Part shown: positions 41,271 through 48,967 of the stretch, piece by piece
How positions within the stretch are numbered: the stretch's first letter is position 1
How the letters are laid out: every line of letters begins with the position of its first letter
From: Streptomyces flavofungini
Lineage (GTDB): Bacteria; Actinomycetota; Actinomycetes; Streptomycetales; Streptomycetaceae
Direction of reading: 5' to 3'
Assembly (NCBI RefSeq): GCF_014650815.1
Contig: NZ_BMVR01000008.1
Location: 1 to 64,000, forward strand
Length of the DNA stretch: 64,000 bases
Made by a program: the position numbers and the translations under genes
Notes under the pieces: generated by a model
Seen by the model: only the letters and a program-made list of their open reading frames with translations
Databases searched by the model: none
Told to the model about the DNA's origin: nothing

Positions 41271-41687
41271 TTGGAACGGCGACTGCTCGCGCGCATGGAT
41301 CGCCAGCAGATCCTCAAGGACGCGATGGGGCGTACCGTCTTCAGCTTTGTGCTGTGCGAGTCGACATTGCGGCGCAACCCTGGGGGCACAATGACATTGC
41401 GCAACCAGCTCGAACACCTGTCGGCACTCAGCAACTTGCGCAACGTAGACATCCAGGTCCTGCCCTTGATCCGCGAACGGAACACCGGACTTGAGGGGCC
41501 CTTCCGCCTGACCAAGCTCAAGGACGGGACCACCGTCGGGCTGATCGAGGTCCAGCTCGCCAGCCGCGTGGTTACCGATCCGAAAGAGGTCCAGATCCTC
41601 GATATGCGCTATGGCATCATCCGAGCGCAGGCTCTGACGCCGGAGGAGTCACAGGACTTCATCGAGAAGATGGAAAGAGAGTCATGA
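41265..41687 (+). pseudogene. truncated DUF5753 regulator (HTH half missing)
   Basis: 140 residues that match only the C-terminal DUF5753 half of the ~280-residue actinobacterial XRE-DUF5753 regulators: LLARMDRQQILKD, FSFVLCESTLRRN, QLEHLSALSNLRNVDIQVLP, TGLEGPFRLTKLKDG and the tail LTPEESQDFIEKM. The N-terminal helix-turn-helix is absent, and its place is taken by a hairpin right after the Uma2 gene, so this is probably a remnant. The stop overlaps the DUF397 gene (ATGA), the standard pairing. Confidence 0.75.
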
Positions 41688-41857
41688 CGCTGGAGTGGTT
41701 CAAGAGCAGTTACAGCACAGCCGACGGACCGTCATGCGTCGAGGTGGCCGCAGCCCCCGACACCATCCACATCCGCGACTCCAAGAACCCCGACGGACCC
41801 CGCCTCGCCGTCACACCCACCGCGTGGGTGGACTTCCTGCGCCGCAGTGTCAAGTAG
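41684..41857 (+). CDS. DUF397 small protein
   Basis: 57 residues from the ATG of an ATGA overlap. MTLEWFKSSYSTADGPSCVE, VAAAPDTIHIRDSKNPDGPR, LAVTPTAWVDFLRRSVK: the typical W-(F/R)KSSYS...CVEVA...(V)RDSK...W..F family pattern. DUF397 proteins are encoded next to DUF5753-type regulators throughout Streptomyces (BldB/Scr-like pairs) and affect development or act as toxin/antitoxin-like partners. Its partner here is truncated. Confidence 0.88.
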   Translation: MTLEWFKSSYSTADGPSCVEVAAAPDTIHIRDSKNPDGPRLAVTPTAWVDFLRRSVK

Positions 41858-42000
41858 CTGCCACCCACACCCACATGGCGTAAGCAGCATCGTTTCTGCG
41901 CACGTCGTACGGGTGGCTCACGCCAAGATCAAGGAGCCACGGCGAGGGAACACAACACGATCCGAGGGCTCAAGACCTCGGCAGCAAAAGGAGTCCCCCC

Positions 42001-42339
42001 GTGCGTCTTCGCCACACCGTCGGTGCCGCCCTCGGCGCCCTCACCCTCGTCCTGGCCCTTCCCACATCGGCCAGCGCGGGCCAATTCTCCTTCCGTTACC
42101 AGTACGGCGACCCGGCCAGCCCGACCCTGGGGCAGATGGACGACCTTGACGGGATCACGTGCTACAACGTCCCCGAGGTCGAGGGCAAGAACGAGACCGC
42201 CTTCAGGCCCGACAACACAGAGCAGTTCGAGGTCTGGGTCTTTGCCGAGGAAGACTGCGAAGGCACCAAGACGACGGTTCCCGGCCAGTCCCACCTCGGC
42301 ACCGACGTCAAATTCAAGTCGTTCTACATCAAGAGCTGA
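42001..42339 (+). CDS. small secreted protein, paralogue family member 5
   Basis: 112 residues from GTG 42001 with AAGGAG 8 nt upstream. Signal peptide MRLRHTVGAALGALTLVLAL then PTSASA, very like that of the 38994 protein. Mature part FSFRYQYGDPASPTLGQMDD, CYNVPEVEGKN, NTEQFEVWVFAEEDCEGTKT, VPGQSHLG and VKFKSFYIKS. More divergent than the other members but keeps the C..VPEV, NTE, V-F and C-E-G landmarks. Secreted; role unknown. Confidence 0.82.
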   Translation: MRLRHTVGAALGALTLVLALPTSASAGQFSFRYQYGDPASPTLGQMDDLDGITCYNVPEVEGKNETAFRPDNTEQFEVWVFAEEDCEGTKTTVPGQSHLGTDVKFKSFYIKS

Positions 42340-42355
42340 ACCCCTGAGCCCCGCA

Positions 42356-42398
42356 CTCCGCCCCGGTACGAGCCGTCACGGCCCGCGCCGGGGCGGAG
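42356..42398 (+). terminator. stem-loop after the 42001 gene
   Basis: ctccgccccgg (42356-42366) pairs perfectly with ccggggcggag (42388-42398); the 21-nt loop can form a small inner stem. 17 bp after the stop. Confidence 0.65.
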
Positions 42399-42555
42399 CC
42401 GTGTCACGGCGCGAGCGGCCGAACGGACCTCGCAACCAGAAGTGACCGTCCGTACACGTGAGTTGATGTACGGTAACCACAACTAAACGGCCCCCGCGCT
42501 GGCGGCAACCAGCAGCGAGGGCCTTCACGCCGAGTGCCTCGTAGGAGCACCCGAA

Positions 42556-43443
42556 ATGCAGCGTCATGTTATCGCCCCTGCCCGTTTCTTCACGCAGGTG
42601 CCGAACGAGATTCTCCGCCATCCACGGCTTTCCTCCGACGCCGTACGCCTGCTGACCTGGCAGCTCTCCCTCCCCGACGGGGCGGACGAACCGCTCTCGG
42701 CCACCGCGCGCAACGCAGGCATCGGGAAGACCGGATTCCTTCGCGCCAAGCGGCAGTTGAAGGACGAGGGGTACGTCCACGAGTGGCGCGAGCAGCGGGA
42801 GCGGGGACGGTGGACGACCCGCCAGCTAGTCTCCAACGTCCCGCTGAGCGCCGAGGAAGCCGGGGCCTTACGGAACGTGACCCCCGTACCGACGGGCCCC
42901 CGTCCGGCCACCGGCTCGCCGACCCATCCGGCCGTCGGCTGTCATCCAGAGGCGACACCCCCGGTGAACACCCCCCAACCTCCCCCGTCCCCGGACGAGG
43001 CACGCCACCTCGTCGAGGGCCTGCGCGACCTCGACCCGCGTCTACGCGTACCGCGCGGGATGGTCCCCCAGCTCACCGAGCTGGCCGGGCAGTGGCTGGC
43101 GCTGGGCCACAGTCCCGGCGACGTACTCGACGAGATCCGCCGAGGGCTGCCCCCAGTCATCCACAAGCCGGGCGGCCTCGTCCGCCACCTCCTCAGCGAC
43201 CCCGTGCCGCCCCGGCCGCCAAGGCCGGAACAACCCCAGGTCGCCGCCCTGCGGGAGTGCGCGGGCCCCCACCCTCACCCTCTCCTCTTCCGCCCGGTGT
43301 CCGACGAGGACCACTGCGGCCCCTGCCGCCGCGACCGGGCCGAGGCAACCGCGAACGCGCCCTGGCCACGCCCCGCGACCCTCGCCACCGCCCTCGGCGC
43401 CCCTGCCGTCCGCGCGGCCCTGCGCGGTGCGCGCGAGGCCTGA
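42556..43443 (+). CDS. winged-helix-like DNA-binding protein of unknown role
   Basis: 295 residues from ATG 42556 (taggag upstream). The N-terminal ~90 residues look like a helix-turn-helix unit of replication or plasmid-type proteins: FFTQVPNEILRHPRLSSDAV, RLLTWQLSLPDGADEPLSAT, ARNAGIGKTGFLRAKRQLKD, then EGYVHEWREQRERGRW. The Pro-rich middle and C-terminal part includes MVPQLTELAGQWLALGHSPG and DVLDEIRRGLPPVIHKPGGL. A CGPC-containing segment (HCGPCRRDRAEA) is near the end. No enzyme motif. It lies beside the 881-bp palindrome, so it may belong to a former mobile element. Confidence 0.8.
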   Translation: MQRHVIAPARFFTQVPNEILRHPRLSSDAVRLLTWQLSLPDGADEPLSATARNAGIGKTGFLRAKRQLKDEGYVHEWREQRERGRWTTRQLVSNVPLSAEEAGALRNVTPVPTGPRPATGSPTHPAVGCHPEATPPVNTPQPPPSPDEARHLVEGLRDLDPRLRVPRGMVPQLTELAGQWLALGHSPGDVLDEIRRGLPPVIHKPGGLVRHLLSDPVPPRPPRPEQPQVAALRECAGPHPHPLLFRPVSDEDHCGPCRRDRAEATANAPWPRPATLATALGAPAVRAALRGAREA

Positions 43444-43600
43444 CACGGCTCTGCCCACGAGGAGTTCGTCCGCGTCGTCGAGGAAGGAGAGGCCACACTG
43501 ACGCGGCCTGAAGCTCTCGACTCGCCCTCACTTCCACCGCGTGCAGCGACTTCCTCCCCTACGCGCAAAGGTGAACGTGGCCGCCCGGAGGTCGACATAG

Positions 43601-44481
43601 TGGCGCCTCCGGGACGGAAGTCAAGGGCGCCCTGCGGGCGTCGGCTGCGCCGATTCCGCTGCGCTCCACCCTTGACTCCCGCCCCTCCAGCGCGAGTTGC
43701 TGTTGGCCGGGCGGCCCGGGGTGGGGCGGCGGGGAGCCTCCGGGGAGAGCGCACGGCTTCGTTGCCGGGTGCGGACCGGCACTTCCTGTGTGGCCCCTCG
43801 CGGTCGGCGCACCGTGCGGGACCGGTAGCGGGGCGGCCACACCCGGCCGCCGGGTGCGGCTGTCGGGTGCGGCCGCCGGGTGCGGCCGCCGGGTGCGGCT
43901 GGGCTGGGCGCGGCTGGCGGGTAGGGCTGGGCGCGGCCAGCCCCAGCCCTCCCCCCCATCACCTACTTCGGAAAAGTTGCGAGCAGCGCACAGGGGTAGC
44001 GCACCCCAGCAATTCACGCCCCTCCCCACCAGCGCTGACTGGCACTGACTGGCACTGACTCGCCCTCACTCGCATTCGCTCGCACTGACCTGCACTTACA
44101 GGTGGGGCGCGCGCCCTGCCGCTCGCACTACCCCGCGCGCCTCTCGCAACTTTTCCAAAACAGGTCACCGGGACCGGCCCGGCACGCTCGACAACCGCCC
44201 ACCGCCTGCCACCTGCCACCTGCCACCCGGCGAATCAGGCGAACCACCCACCCAGCAACCCCGTTGGGCCACAGGACGGGGTCGCCGCGCCAAGGCTGTG
44301 CCGGGCGGCACCCGGCAGCGAAGCCTTTCCGCCGCCACCGGAGGCTCCCCGCCGCCCCCGCCCCGGGCCGCCCGGCCGACGGCAACTCGCGCTGGAGGGG
44401 CGGGAGTCAAGGGTGGAGCGCAGCGGAATCGGCGCAGCCGACGCCCGCAGGGCGCCCTTGACTGCCGCCCCGGAAGCGCCA
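43601..44481. repeat. 881-bp imperfect palindrome with nested inverted repeats
   Basis: Left arm 43601-43782 (tggcgcctccgggac onward) is mirrored with high identity by the right arm 44298-44481 (ending gccccggaagcgcca). Inside, ggaaaagttgcgag (43970-43983) is matched perfectly by ctcgcaacttttcc (44143-44156). The spacer holds GC-rich short tandem repeats. No frame in 43444-44550 looks like a real protein. Confidence 0.8.
43835..44100. repeat. short tandem repeats in the palindrome centre
   Basis: (g)ccgccgggtgcgg units recur four times at about 43848-43905; tggcactgac recurs three times at about 44039-44068 between the inner inverted repeats; cacctgc recurs at about 44203-44225. Iteron-like clusters, but no known family recognised. 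Confidence 0.6.
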
Positions 44482-44550
44482 CGCTCCCAGAACCCGGGCG
44501 GCCTCGTTCACTCCTCGGCACGGGCCCACCAGGCCAGAGCTACGCCTGAG

Positions 44551-45174
44551 TTACTTCACCGCCCACTTGAGGGGCTCCTTGTAGAAGCCCTGCGAGTACG
44601 TCACGTTCTTGACCTTCGCGGTGGCCGGGACCAGGTACGGCTCGCACACGGTGCGCTCCTCGCCCTTCTTCCAGATGTCGTCGCTGCCCAGCTCCTTGAC
44701 GCCGTTGAGGAGGTTGCAGTCCTTGGGCGTGCTGGCGAGCGTGCCGATGAGGATGAACCGGGTCGCGGGCGCGCCCGCGTCGGTCTCGGCGCCGACGTCG
44801 CTCATCGGCTTGGCCTCCTTGATGGCGGGGCCGCCGACGTGCTTCGCCTTCACGTAGATCCAGGCGATCTTCTTGTCCTTGTACTTCTTCGGGTCGTCCA
44901 GCTCCTTGAGGTCCTCGGGCTTGCCCAGCGACACCTTCGTGGGCGTGATCGAGAACTTGCCGGTCTTCTTGTAGCTGGTGATCTCCTGCACCGGGCCCGG
45001 CTGCCCGAGCTTGAGGTTCTTCGGCGCCTCGTCGGCGGCCTTCGACGCGCCGGACTTCCCGTCCTTGTCCGAGTCGTCGGACGGGCCGCACGCGGTCACC
45101 GCGAGGGCGGTGATCACGCCCACCGCCGCCAGACCGAGAGACCGGTGGTTCCGCATACCGCGCAGAGTGCTCAT
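44551..45174 (-). CDS. lipoprotein of unknown function
   Basis: 207 residues from ATG 45174 (gggg(a)a upstream). Lipoprotein signal LAAVGVITALAVTAC (lipobox VTAC). The mature part begins with a Ser/Asp/Lys linker, followed by ITSYKKTGKFSITPTKVSLG, AWIYVKAKHVGGPAIKEAKP, ATRFILIGTLASTPKDCNLL and ERTVCEPYLVPATAKVKNVT, ending with FYKEPLKWAVK. The pattern (KFxITPTKV, VKNVTYS near the end) resembles secreted Ig-like lipoproteins with a TSxPT motif. No enzyme motif. Divergent from an HxlR regulator. Confidence 0.87.
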   Translation of the reverse strand: MSTLRGMRNHRSLGLAAVGVITALAVTACGPSDDSDKDGKSGASKAADEAPKNLKLGQPGPVQEITSYKKTGKFSITPTKVSLGKPEDLKELDDPKKYKDKKIAWIYVKAKHVGGPAIKEAKPMSDVGAETDAGAPATRFILIGTLASTPKDCNLLNGVKELGSDDIWKKGEERTVCEPYLVPATAKVKNVTYSQGFYKEPLKWAVK

Positions 45175-45300
45175 GTGTTCCCCGTGGTTCCACGCCGTGT
45201 CCGCCACGGCGCTCTGATCATTGCGACCGCCCATGGTGCCCTGTGCGCCGGCGGCCGTCGGCCCCGGCCCCCCTCGACGTACGCTCGCGGAGACAGGCAG

Positions 45301-45320
45301 GCACGTTCCGGCACGTTCCG
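45301..45320. promoter_or_regulatory. direct repeat upstream of the HxlR gene
   Basis: gcacgttccg occurs twice in tandem (45301-45310 and 45311-45320), 17 bp before the GTG at 45337, in the spacer shared with the divergent lipoprotein. A possible HxlR binding site. Confidence 0.45.
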
Positions 45321-45336
45321 GTGGGAGGAGAACCCC

Positions 45337-45810
45337 GTGAGCATCCGGCAGATCCAGGGCGGCGCCGACGCGGCGGAGGTCGCGCGCACCGACGCCCTGG
45401 CCCGCGAGGTCTTCATGGGCCTCGCCAACAAGTGGGCCATCCTGATCGTCAGCTCCCTCGGCGAGGGCACCCTGCGCTTCACCGAGCTGCGCTCCGCCGT
45501 CGACGGCATCAGCCACAAGATGCTCACCCAGACCCTGCGCGGCCTCGAACGCGACGGCGTGGTCCACCGCACCGTCCACCCCACCGTGCCGCCCCGCGTC
45601 GAGTACCGCCTGACAGAGGCGGGCACGGCGCTGCTCCGCGCCATCGACGCCATGTGCGACTGGACGCACCGGTACATGACGGAGATCGAGACGGCCCGCA
45701 GCCGGTTCGACGCGAGGCAGGGGGAGACCGCCGGGGCGCGGGAAGCCGCCGGGCAAGGGGAGACGGCCTGGTCGCGGGAAGCCGCCGGGCGACGGGAAGC
45801 CGCCGGGTAG
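45337..45810 (+). CDS. HxlR-family transcription regulator
   Basis: 157 residues from GTG 45337 (ggaggag upstream). HxlR winged helix: LAREVFMGLANKWAILIVSS, LGEGTLRFTELRSAVDGISH, KMLTQTLRGLERDGVVHRTV, PPRVEYRLTEAGTALLRAID. The usual N-terminal redox-sensing Cys of some HxlR members is absent. The tail (about 125-157) is an insertion of three to four repeats of the type (Q/R)GETAxxREAAG, built from gggaagccgccggg DNA repeats. It probably regulates itself and/or the divergent lipoprotein. Confidence 0.9.
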   Translation: MSIRQIQGGADAAEVARTDALAREVFMGLANKWAILIVSSLGEGTLRFTELRSAVDGISHKMLTQTLRGLERDGVVHRTVHPTVPPRVEYRLTEAGTALLRAIDAMCDWTHRYMTEIETARSRFDARQGETAGAREAAGQGETAWSREAAGRREAAG

Positions 45811-45968
45811 CAGGGCCCTGCCGCCGGGTAGCAGGACGGTGCGCCACCCGGTATCCCTCAACTCGGGGCGTACAGGAGTGAATTCACGTCCTGGATCTGG
45901 GCAGCCCCCGCGACCGGTGCCATCCTTCGGTCACACACTGTGAGGACGTTCCGGTGTGAGGGGGAACG

Positions 45969-46463
45969 ATGCGCTTACGCCAGAGAATCGTGGCCGGGGG
46001 CGGCGGAGCCGTCCCGACGGCCGTCGTGGTGGTCGCCCTGGGCCTCGGAGCCGCCGCGTGCGGCCACTCCGACGGACCCGGAGGGAAGGTGCCGGGGCGG
46101 CCGGGCGAGTCGTCGGGCCCCGCCGCGACCACCTCGCAGGCAGGCCCCAGCGGGTCCGCCGCCGCTCCCGGCGCGCCGCCCGGTGCCCAGGCCAGCGGCG
46201 GGTCCCAGGGCGGCGACCCCGGGGTGCCGCCGGTGCAGCCGCCGCCGACGGACACGGGTCCGGCCGGGGCGCCCGGACCCGGGGTCAGCGGGTCGACGCC
46301 CGCGGCGCCGCCGGGGTGCAGCCCGTCCCCGGCCATGGAGACCAGGTCCTGGTGCCGACGCCCACCGGGCACGCCCGAGCCGGTGACACCGTCGCCCGGG
46401 ACGAACTCGCCGGAGTCGGCCGCCGTGCCGGGGGGCGGCAGCGCCTCGCCCGGGGAGAACTGA
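45969..46463 (+). CDS. Pro/Gly-rich lipoprotein
   Basis: 164 residues from ATG 45969 (gagggggaacg upstream). Signal peptide with lipobox: VVVVALGLGAAAC. The remainder is low-complexity Pro/Gly/Ser/Ala with CSPSPAMETRSWCRRPPGTP near the end. It resembles surface-exposed, disordered linker lipoproteins. Function not recognised. The next gene starts 2 bp after its stop and is probably co-transcribed. Confidence 0.7.
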   Translation: MRLRQRIVAGGGGAVPTAVVVVALGLGAAACGHSDGPGGKVPGRPGESSGPAATTSQAGPSGSAAAPGAPPGAQASGGSQGGDPGVPPVQPPPTDTGPAGAPGPGVSGSTPAAPPGCSPSPAMETRSWCRRPPGTPEPVTPSPGTNSPESAAVPGGGSASPGEN

Positions 46464-46465
46464 CC

Positions 46466-47431
46466 GTGGGCCGCGTGGTGCGGGCGCCCCGCGTGCCGCG
46501 TTCGCCAGGGGTACGGCGCTCACCGGGCGTACCGCGTTCACCGGGCGTGCGGCGGGCGGCCCGTACCCCGGACTCCCGGCAGCCGGAGCCCCCCACCGCC
46601 GGTGGCAACCCCGTGGAACTCATCAACTCCGTCGTCGGCGCCGCCTCGTTCGTCAGCGCCCTGATGCTGTACGCGGGCTACATCTACACCAACGCCTACT
46701 ACGGCTACTTCCACCTCGACAGCTTCGCCGTCGGCTTCGACACCTTCGAACTCGTCATCCGCAGCCTGAACCTGGCCGCGCTGCCCGCCCTCGAAGTCCT
46801 CATCCTGGCCCTCCTGGTGCCGTACCTGCCCCGGCTGCTCACCGCCCTGCGGGTCCCGCCACGCCATGTCGTGCGACTGCGGCGGGCCGGGCGGGCCGTG
46901 GCGCGGGCTCACGTCGGGTTCGTCGCCGCCGGAGCCGTCCTGCTCCTGGTGTGGCGGTGGATCCAGCCGTTCGCCTGGGCGGCCCCGCTGCTCGTGGCGG
47001 CAGGGCTGCTTCTCGGCCGGACCCGCGCCGCCACACCGGCGGGCACCCCTCCCCCACCGGCATGGCGGCGCGCCGCGTCCCTCCTGGCCGCGGGCCTCTT
47101 CCTCATCTGGGTCGTCGCCCTGGTCTCCGGGGATCGCGGCCGCCACGACGCGCACCACGACGCCGGCCAACTCGTACGCCGCGTCGCCGTCGTCGTCCTC
47201 AGCACCGACCGCCTCAGCTTCGCCCCGCCGGGCCCCGCGGTGGAGGACCTCGGCCGCGGCACCCACTACCGCTACCGCTACAGCGGCCTGCGCCTGCTCC
47301 TCGAACGCGACCAGCGGTACTACGTGCTGCCGCTGGGCTGGCACAAGGACACCGACCCGACGTACGTCATCAAGGACGACGACGGCATCCGCATCGAACT
47401 GCGCCCCGGCACCCAGCCCCGGCGCGGATAG
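46466..47431 (+). CDS. multi-pass membrane protein of unknown function
   Basis: About 321 residues from GTG 46466, with ggggagaac upstream. A basic N-terminal stretch of ~50 residues is a repeat of (V)PRSPGVRRSPG encoded by 18-bp units (46494-46560). About five membrane helices follow: LINSVVGAASFVSALMLYAG, YFHLDSFAVGFDTFELVIRS, LNLAALPALEVLILALLVPY, FVAAGAVLLLVWRWIQPFAW and SLLAAGLFLIWVVALVSGD. A ~90-residue soluble tail ends the protein (ADRLSF, YRYRYSGLRLLLERDQRYYV, DTDPTYVIKDDDGIRIELRP). Not recognised. Co-directional with the Pro/Gly lipoprotein (2-bp gap). Confidence 0.82.
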   Translation: MGRVVRAPRVPRSPGVRRSPGVPRSPGVRRAARTPDSRQPEPPTAGGNPVELINSVVGAASFVSALMLYAGYIYTNAYYGYFHLDSFAVGFDTFELVIRSLNLAALPALEVLILALLVPYLPRLLTALRVPPRHVVRLRRAGRAVARAHVGFVAAGAVLLLVWRWIQPFAWAAPLLVAAGLLLGRTRAATPAGTPPPPAWRRAASLLAAGLFLIWVVALVSGDRGRHDAHHDAGQLVRRVAVVVLSTDRLSFAPPGPAVEDLGRGTHYRYRYSGLRLLLERDQRYYVLPLGWHKDTDPTYVIKDDDGIRIELRPGTQPRRG

Positions 47432-47492
47432 CCCTCTCCGTGCCCAGCCCCGCCGACGGAGCGCGCGACACTCCCTGATCTACTGTCCTTTC

Positions 47493-48365
47493 GTGTCTCT
47501 TGGGATGATTTGCGCGCTCGGTTCAGCGGTCTGCTTCGGTACGGCGTCGGTGCTGCAGGCGGTCGCCGCGCGCGCGACCGCGCCCGGCACCGGCTCCGGG
47601 GTCGACCCCGCCCTCCTCCTGCGTGCGGTACGCCAATGGCGATACGTCGCCGGGCTCGCCCTGGACGGCCTCGGCTTCCTCCTCCAGATCGTCGCTCTCC
47701 GCTCCCTGCCCATCTACGCGGTCGGCGCCGCCCTCGCCGCGTCGCTCGCCGTCACGGCGGTCGTCGCGGCACGGCTGCTCGGGGTGCGGCTCAGCGGGAC
47801 GGAGTGGGGCGCGGTGGGGGTGGTGTCCGCCGGGCTCGCGATGCTCGGGCTCGCCTCCGGCGCCGAGGGCGACGAGACCGGCTCCACGACGCTGCGGTAC
47901 GTGATGCTGGGCGTCGCCGTGGCCGTGCTGCTCCTCGGGGCCCTGGCCGGACGCCTCCCGGACCGTGGCCGGGCCCTGGCCCTGGGCCTCGGAGCGGGCT
48001 GCGGCTTCGGCGTCGTGGAGGTCACGGTCCGCCTCATCGACGACGTGTCGCCGGGGGCACTGATCGCCAATCCGGCGGCGTACGCCCTCCTGGTCGGCGG
48101 GGGCGCCGCCTTCCTGCTCCTCACCTCCGCCCTCCAGCGCGGCTCGGTCACCGCCGCCACCGCCGGGATGGTCATCGGCGAGACGATCGGGCCCGCCCTG
48201 GTGGGGGTCGTATGGCTCGGGGACCGCACCCGTGAGGGGCTGGGCTGGCTGGCGCTCCTCGGGTTCGGGGTGGCGGTGGCGGGGGCGCTGGCGCTGGCGC
48301 GGTTCGGGGAGGCGCCGGAGGGTGAGAGGGCTCCCGCCGGGGAGGCGTCGGAGGCCGGGCGGTAG
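47493..48365 (+). CDS. DMT/EamA-like membrane transporter
   Basis: 290 residues from GTG 47493 (VSLGMICALGSAVCFGTASV); the ATG at 47505 is an alternative, and neither has a strong ribosome site. About ten hydrophobic helices: VLQAVAAR, YVAGLALDGLGFLLQIVALR, LPIYAVGAALAASLAVTAVV, RLSGTEWGAVGVVSAGLAML, YVMLGVAVAVLLLGALAGRL, then ALLVGGGAAFLLLTSALQRG, VTAATAGMVIGETIGPALVG and LALLGFGVAVAGALALARFG. The FGxxxVLQAxA beginning and GETIGPA pattern match the DMT-superfamily EamA/DUF6 or NIPA-like proteins. Substrate unknown. Confidence 0.88.
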   Translation: MSLGMICALGSAVCFGTASVLQAVAARATAPGTGSGVDPALLLRAVRQWRYVAGLALDGLGFLLQIVALRSLPIYAVGAALAASLAVTAVVAARLLGVRLSGTEWGAVGVVSAGLAMLGLASGAEGDETGSTTLRYVMLGVAVAVLLLGALAGRLPDRGRALALGLGAGCGFGVVEVTVRLIDDVSPGALIANPAAYALLVGGGAAFLLLTSALQRGSVTAATAGMVIGETIGPALVGVVWLGDRTREGLGWLALLGFGVAVAGALALARFGEAPEGERAPAGEASEAGR

Positions 48366-48380
48366 CCCTGCAGCAGGCAG

Positions 48381-48419
48381 GCGCGGTGGTGCGGGGGACG
48401 AGCCCCCGCACCACCGCGC
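48381..48419. terminator. 17-bp perfect stem-loop between convergent genes
   Basis: gcgcggtggtgcggggg (48381-48397) pairs perfectly with cccccgcaccaccgcgc (48403-48419) around a 5-nt loop, between the DMT transporter and the convergent SUKH gene; likely bidirectional. Confidence 0.85.
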
Positions 48420-48439
48420 CCTACGACACGCTCCGCGCG

Positions 48440-48967
48440 TCAGTCGGAGTCGACGCTCGGCGTCCGCCCCGGGAAGTCCGGCGGCAGCCCGTCAGGGGGC
48501 ACCGTGCCCGAGACCAGACCGGCCAGATACTCCGTGAGACCGCCCTTGAACTCGCACCAGTCGTCGTTGCGCCCGCTCACGAGGATGGTCCAGGTGTCGG
48601 GGCCCTCGTCCGTGGTCTTCCAGTAGAAGAGGTCTCCGTCGGAGGAGTCCCCCCAGGGCAGCAGTCCGCGCGCCTCGGGGTAGGGCACGTGTCCGTGCGA
48701 CATGCCCGAGTCCCGCAGGTCCCCGAGGACTTCGAGATCCTCCCGCATCCCTTCGACGAAGGAATGCTCCTCACCCGGGTCCGGGATGTGGATCGCGAGG
48801 AAATCACCGATGGCGAGCGCGGGATACTTCTCGGTCAGCTCCATGAAATCGGAAGGAAGCGCCGTCCCGAGCGCACCGGAGAGCGCATCCCAGTCGATGG
48901 TCCGGGCAGTCGGCGCACGATGCCGCAGAAGCGCCGGAAGCACCCGCTCCAAGTCTTGGACGCTCAA
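48440..48967 (-). CDS. SMI1/KNR4 (SUKH) family immunity protein
   Basis: 175 residues. The start is taken as TTG 48967, which overlaps the toxin stop as TTGA and has aggtgac just upstream; no better in-frame start exists. SUKH pattern: TIDWDALSGALGTALPSDFM, ELTEKYPALAIGDFLAIHIP, then LLPWGDSSDGDLFYWKTTDE and PDTWTILVSGRNDDWCEFKG, ending LTEYLAGLVSG. SUKH proteins are classic immunity partners of nuclease toxins in polymorphic toxin systems. It would neutralise the C-terminal nuclease of the RHS protein in the producing cell (inference from family and overlap). Confidence 0.88.
   Translation of the reverse strand: MSVQDLERVLPALLRHRAPTARTIDWDALSGALGTALPSDFMELTEKYPALAIGDFLAIHIPDPGEEHSFVEGMREDLEVLGDLRDSGMSHGHVPYPEARGLLPWGDSSDGDLFYWKTTDEGPDTWTILVSGRNDDWCEFKGGLTEYLAGLVSGTVPPDGLPPDFPGRTPSVDSD

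Noticed and set aside
43444..43600. A plus-strand EEFVRVVEEGEATLTRPEAL reading that recalls small antitoxins.
   Set aside because: No start or toxin partner and no clear family pattern; too weak to list as a gene.
43275..44521. Several 80-160 codon frames on both strands in the palindrome region.
   Set aside because: They are low-complexity Arg/Pro/Gly products; two match each other only because the DNA arms are inverted copies.
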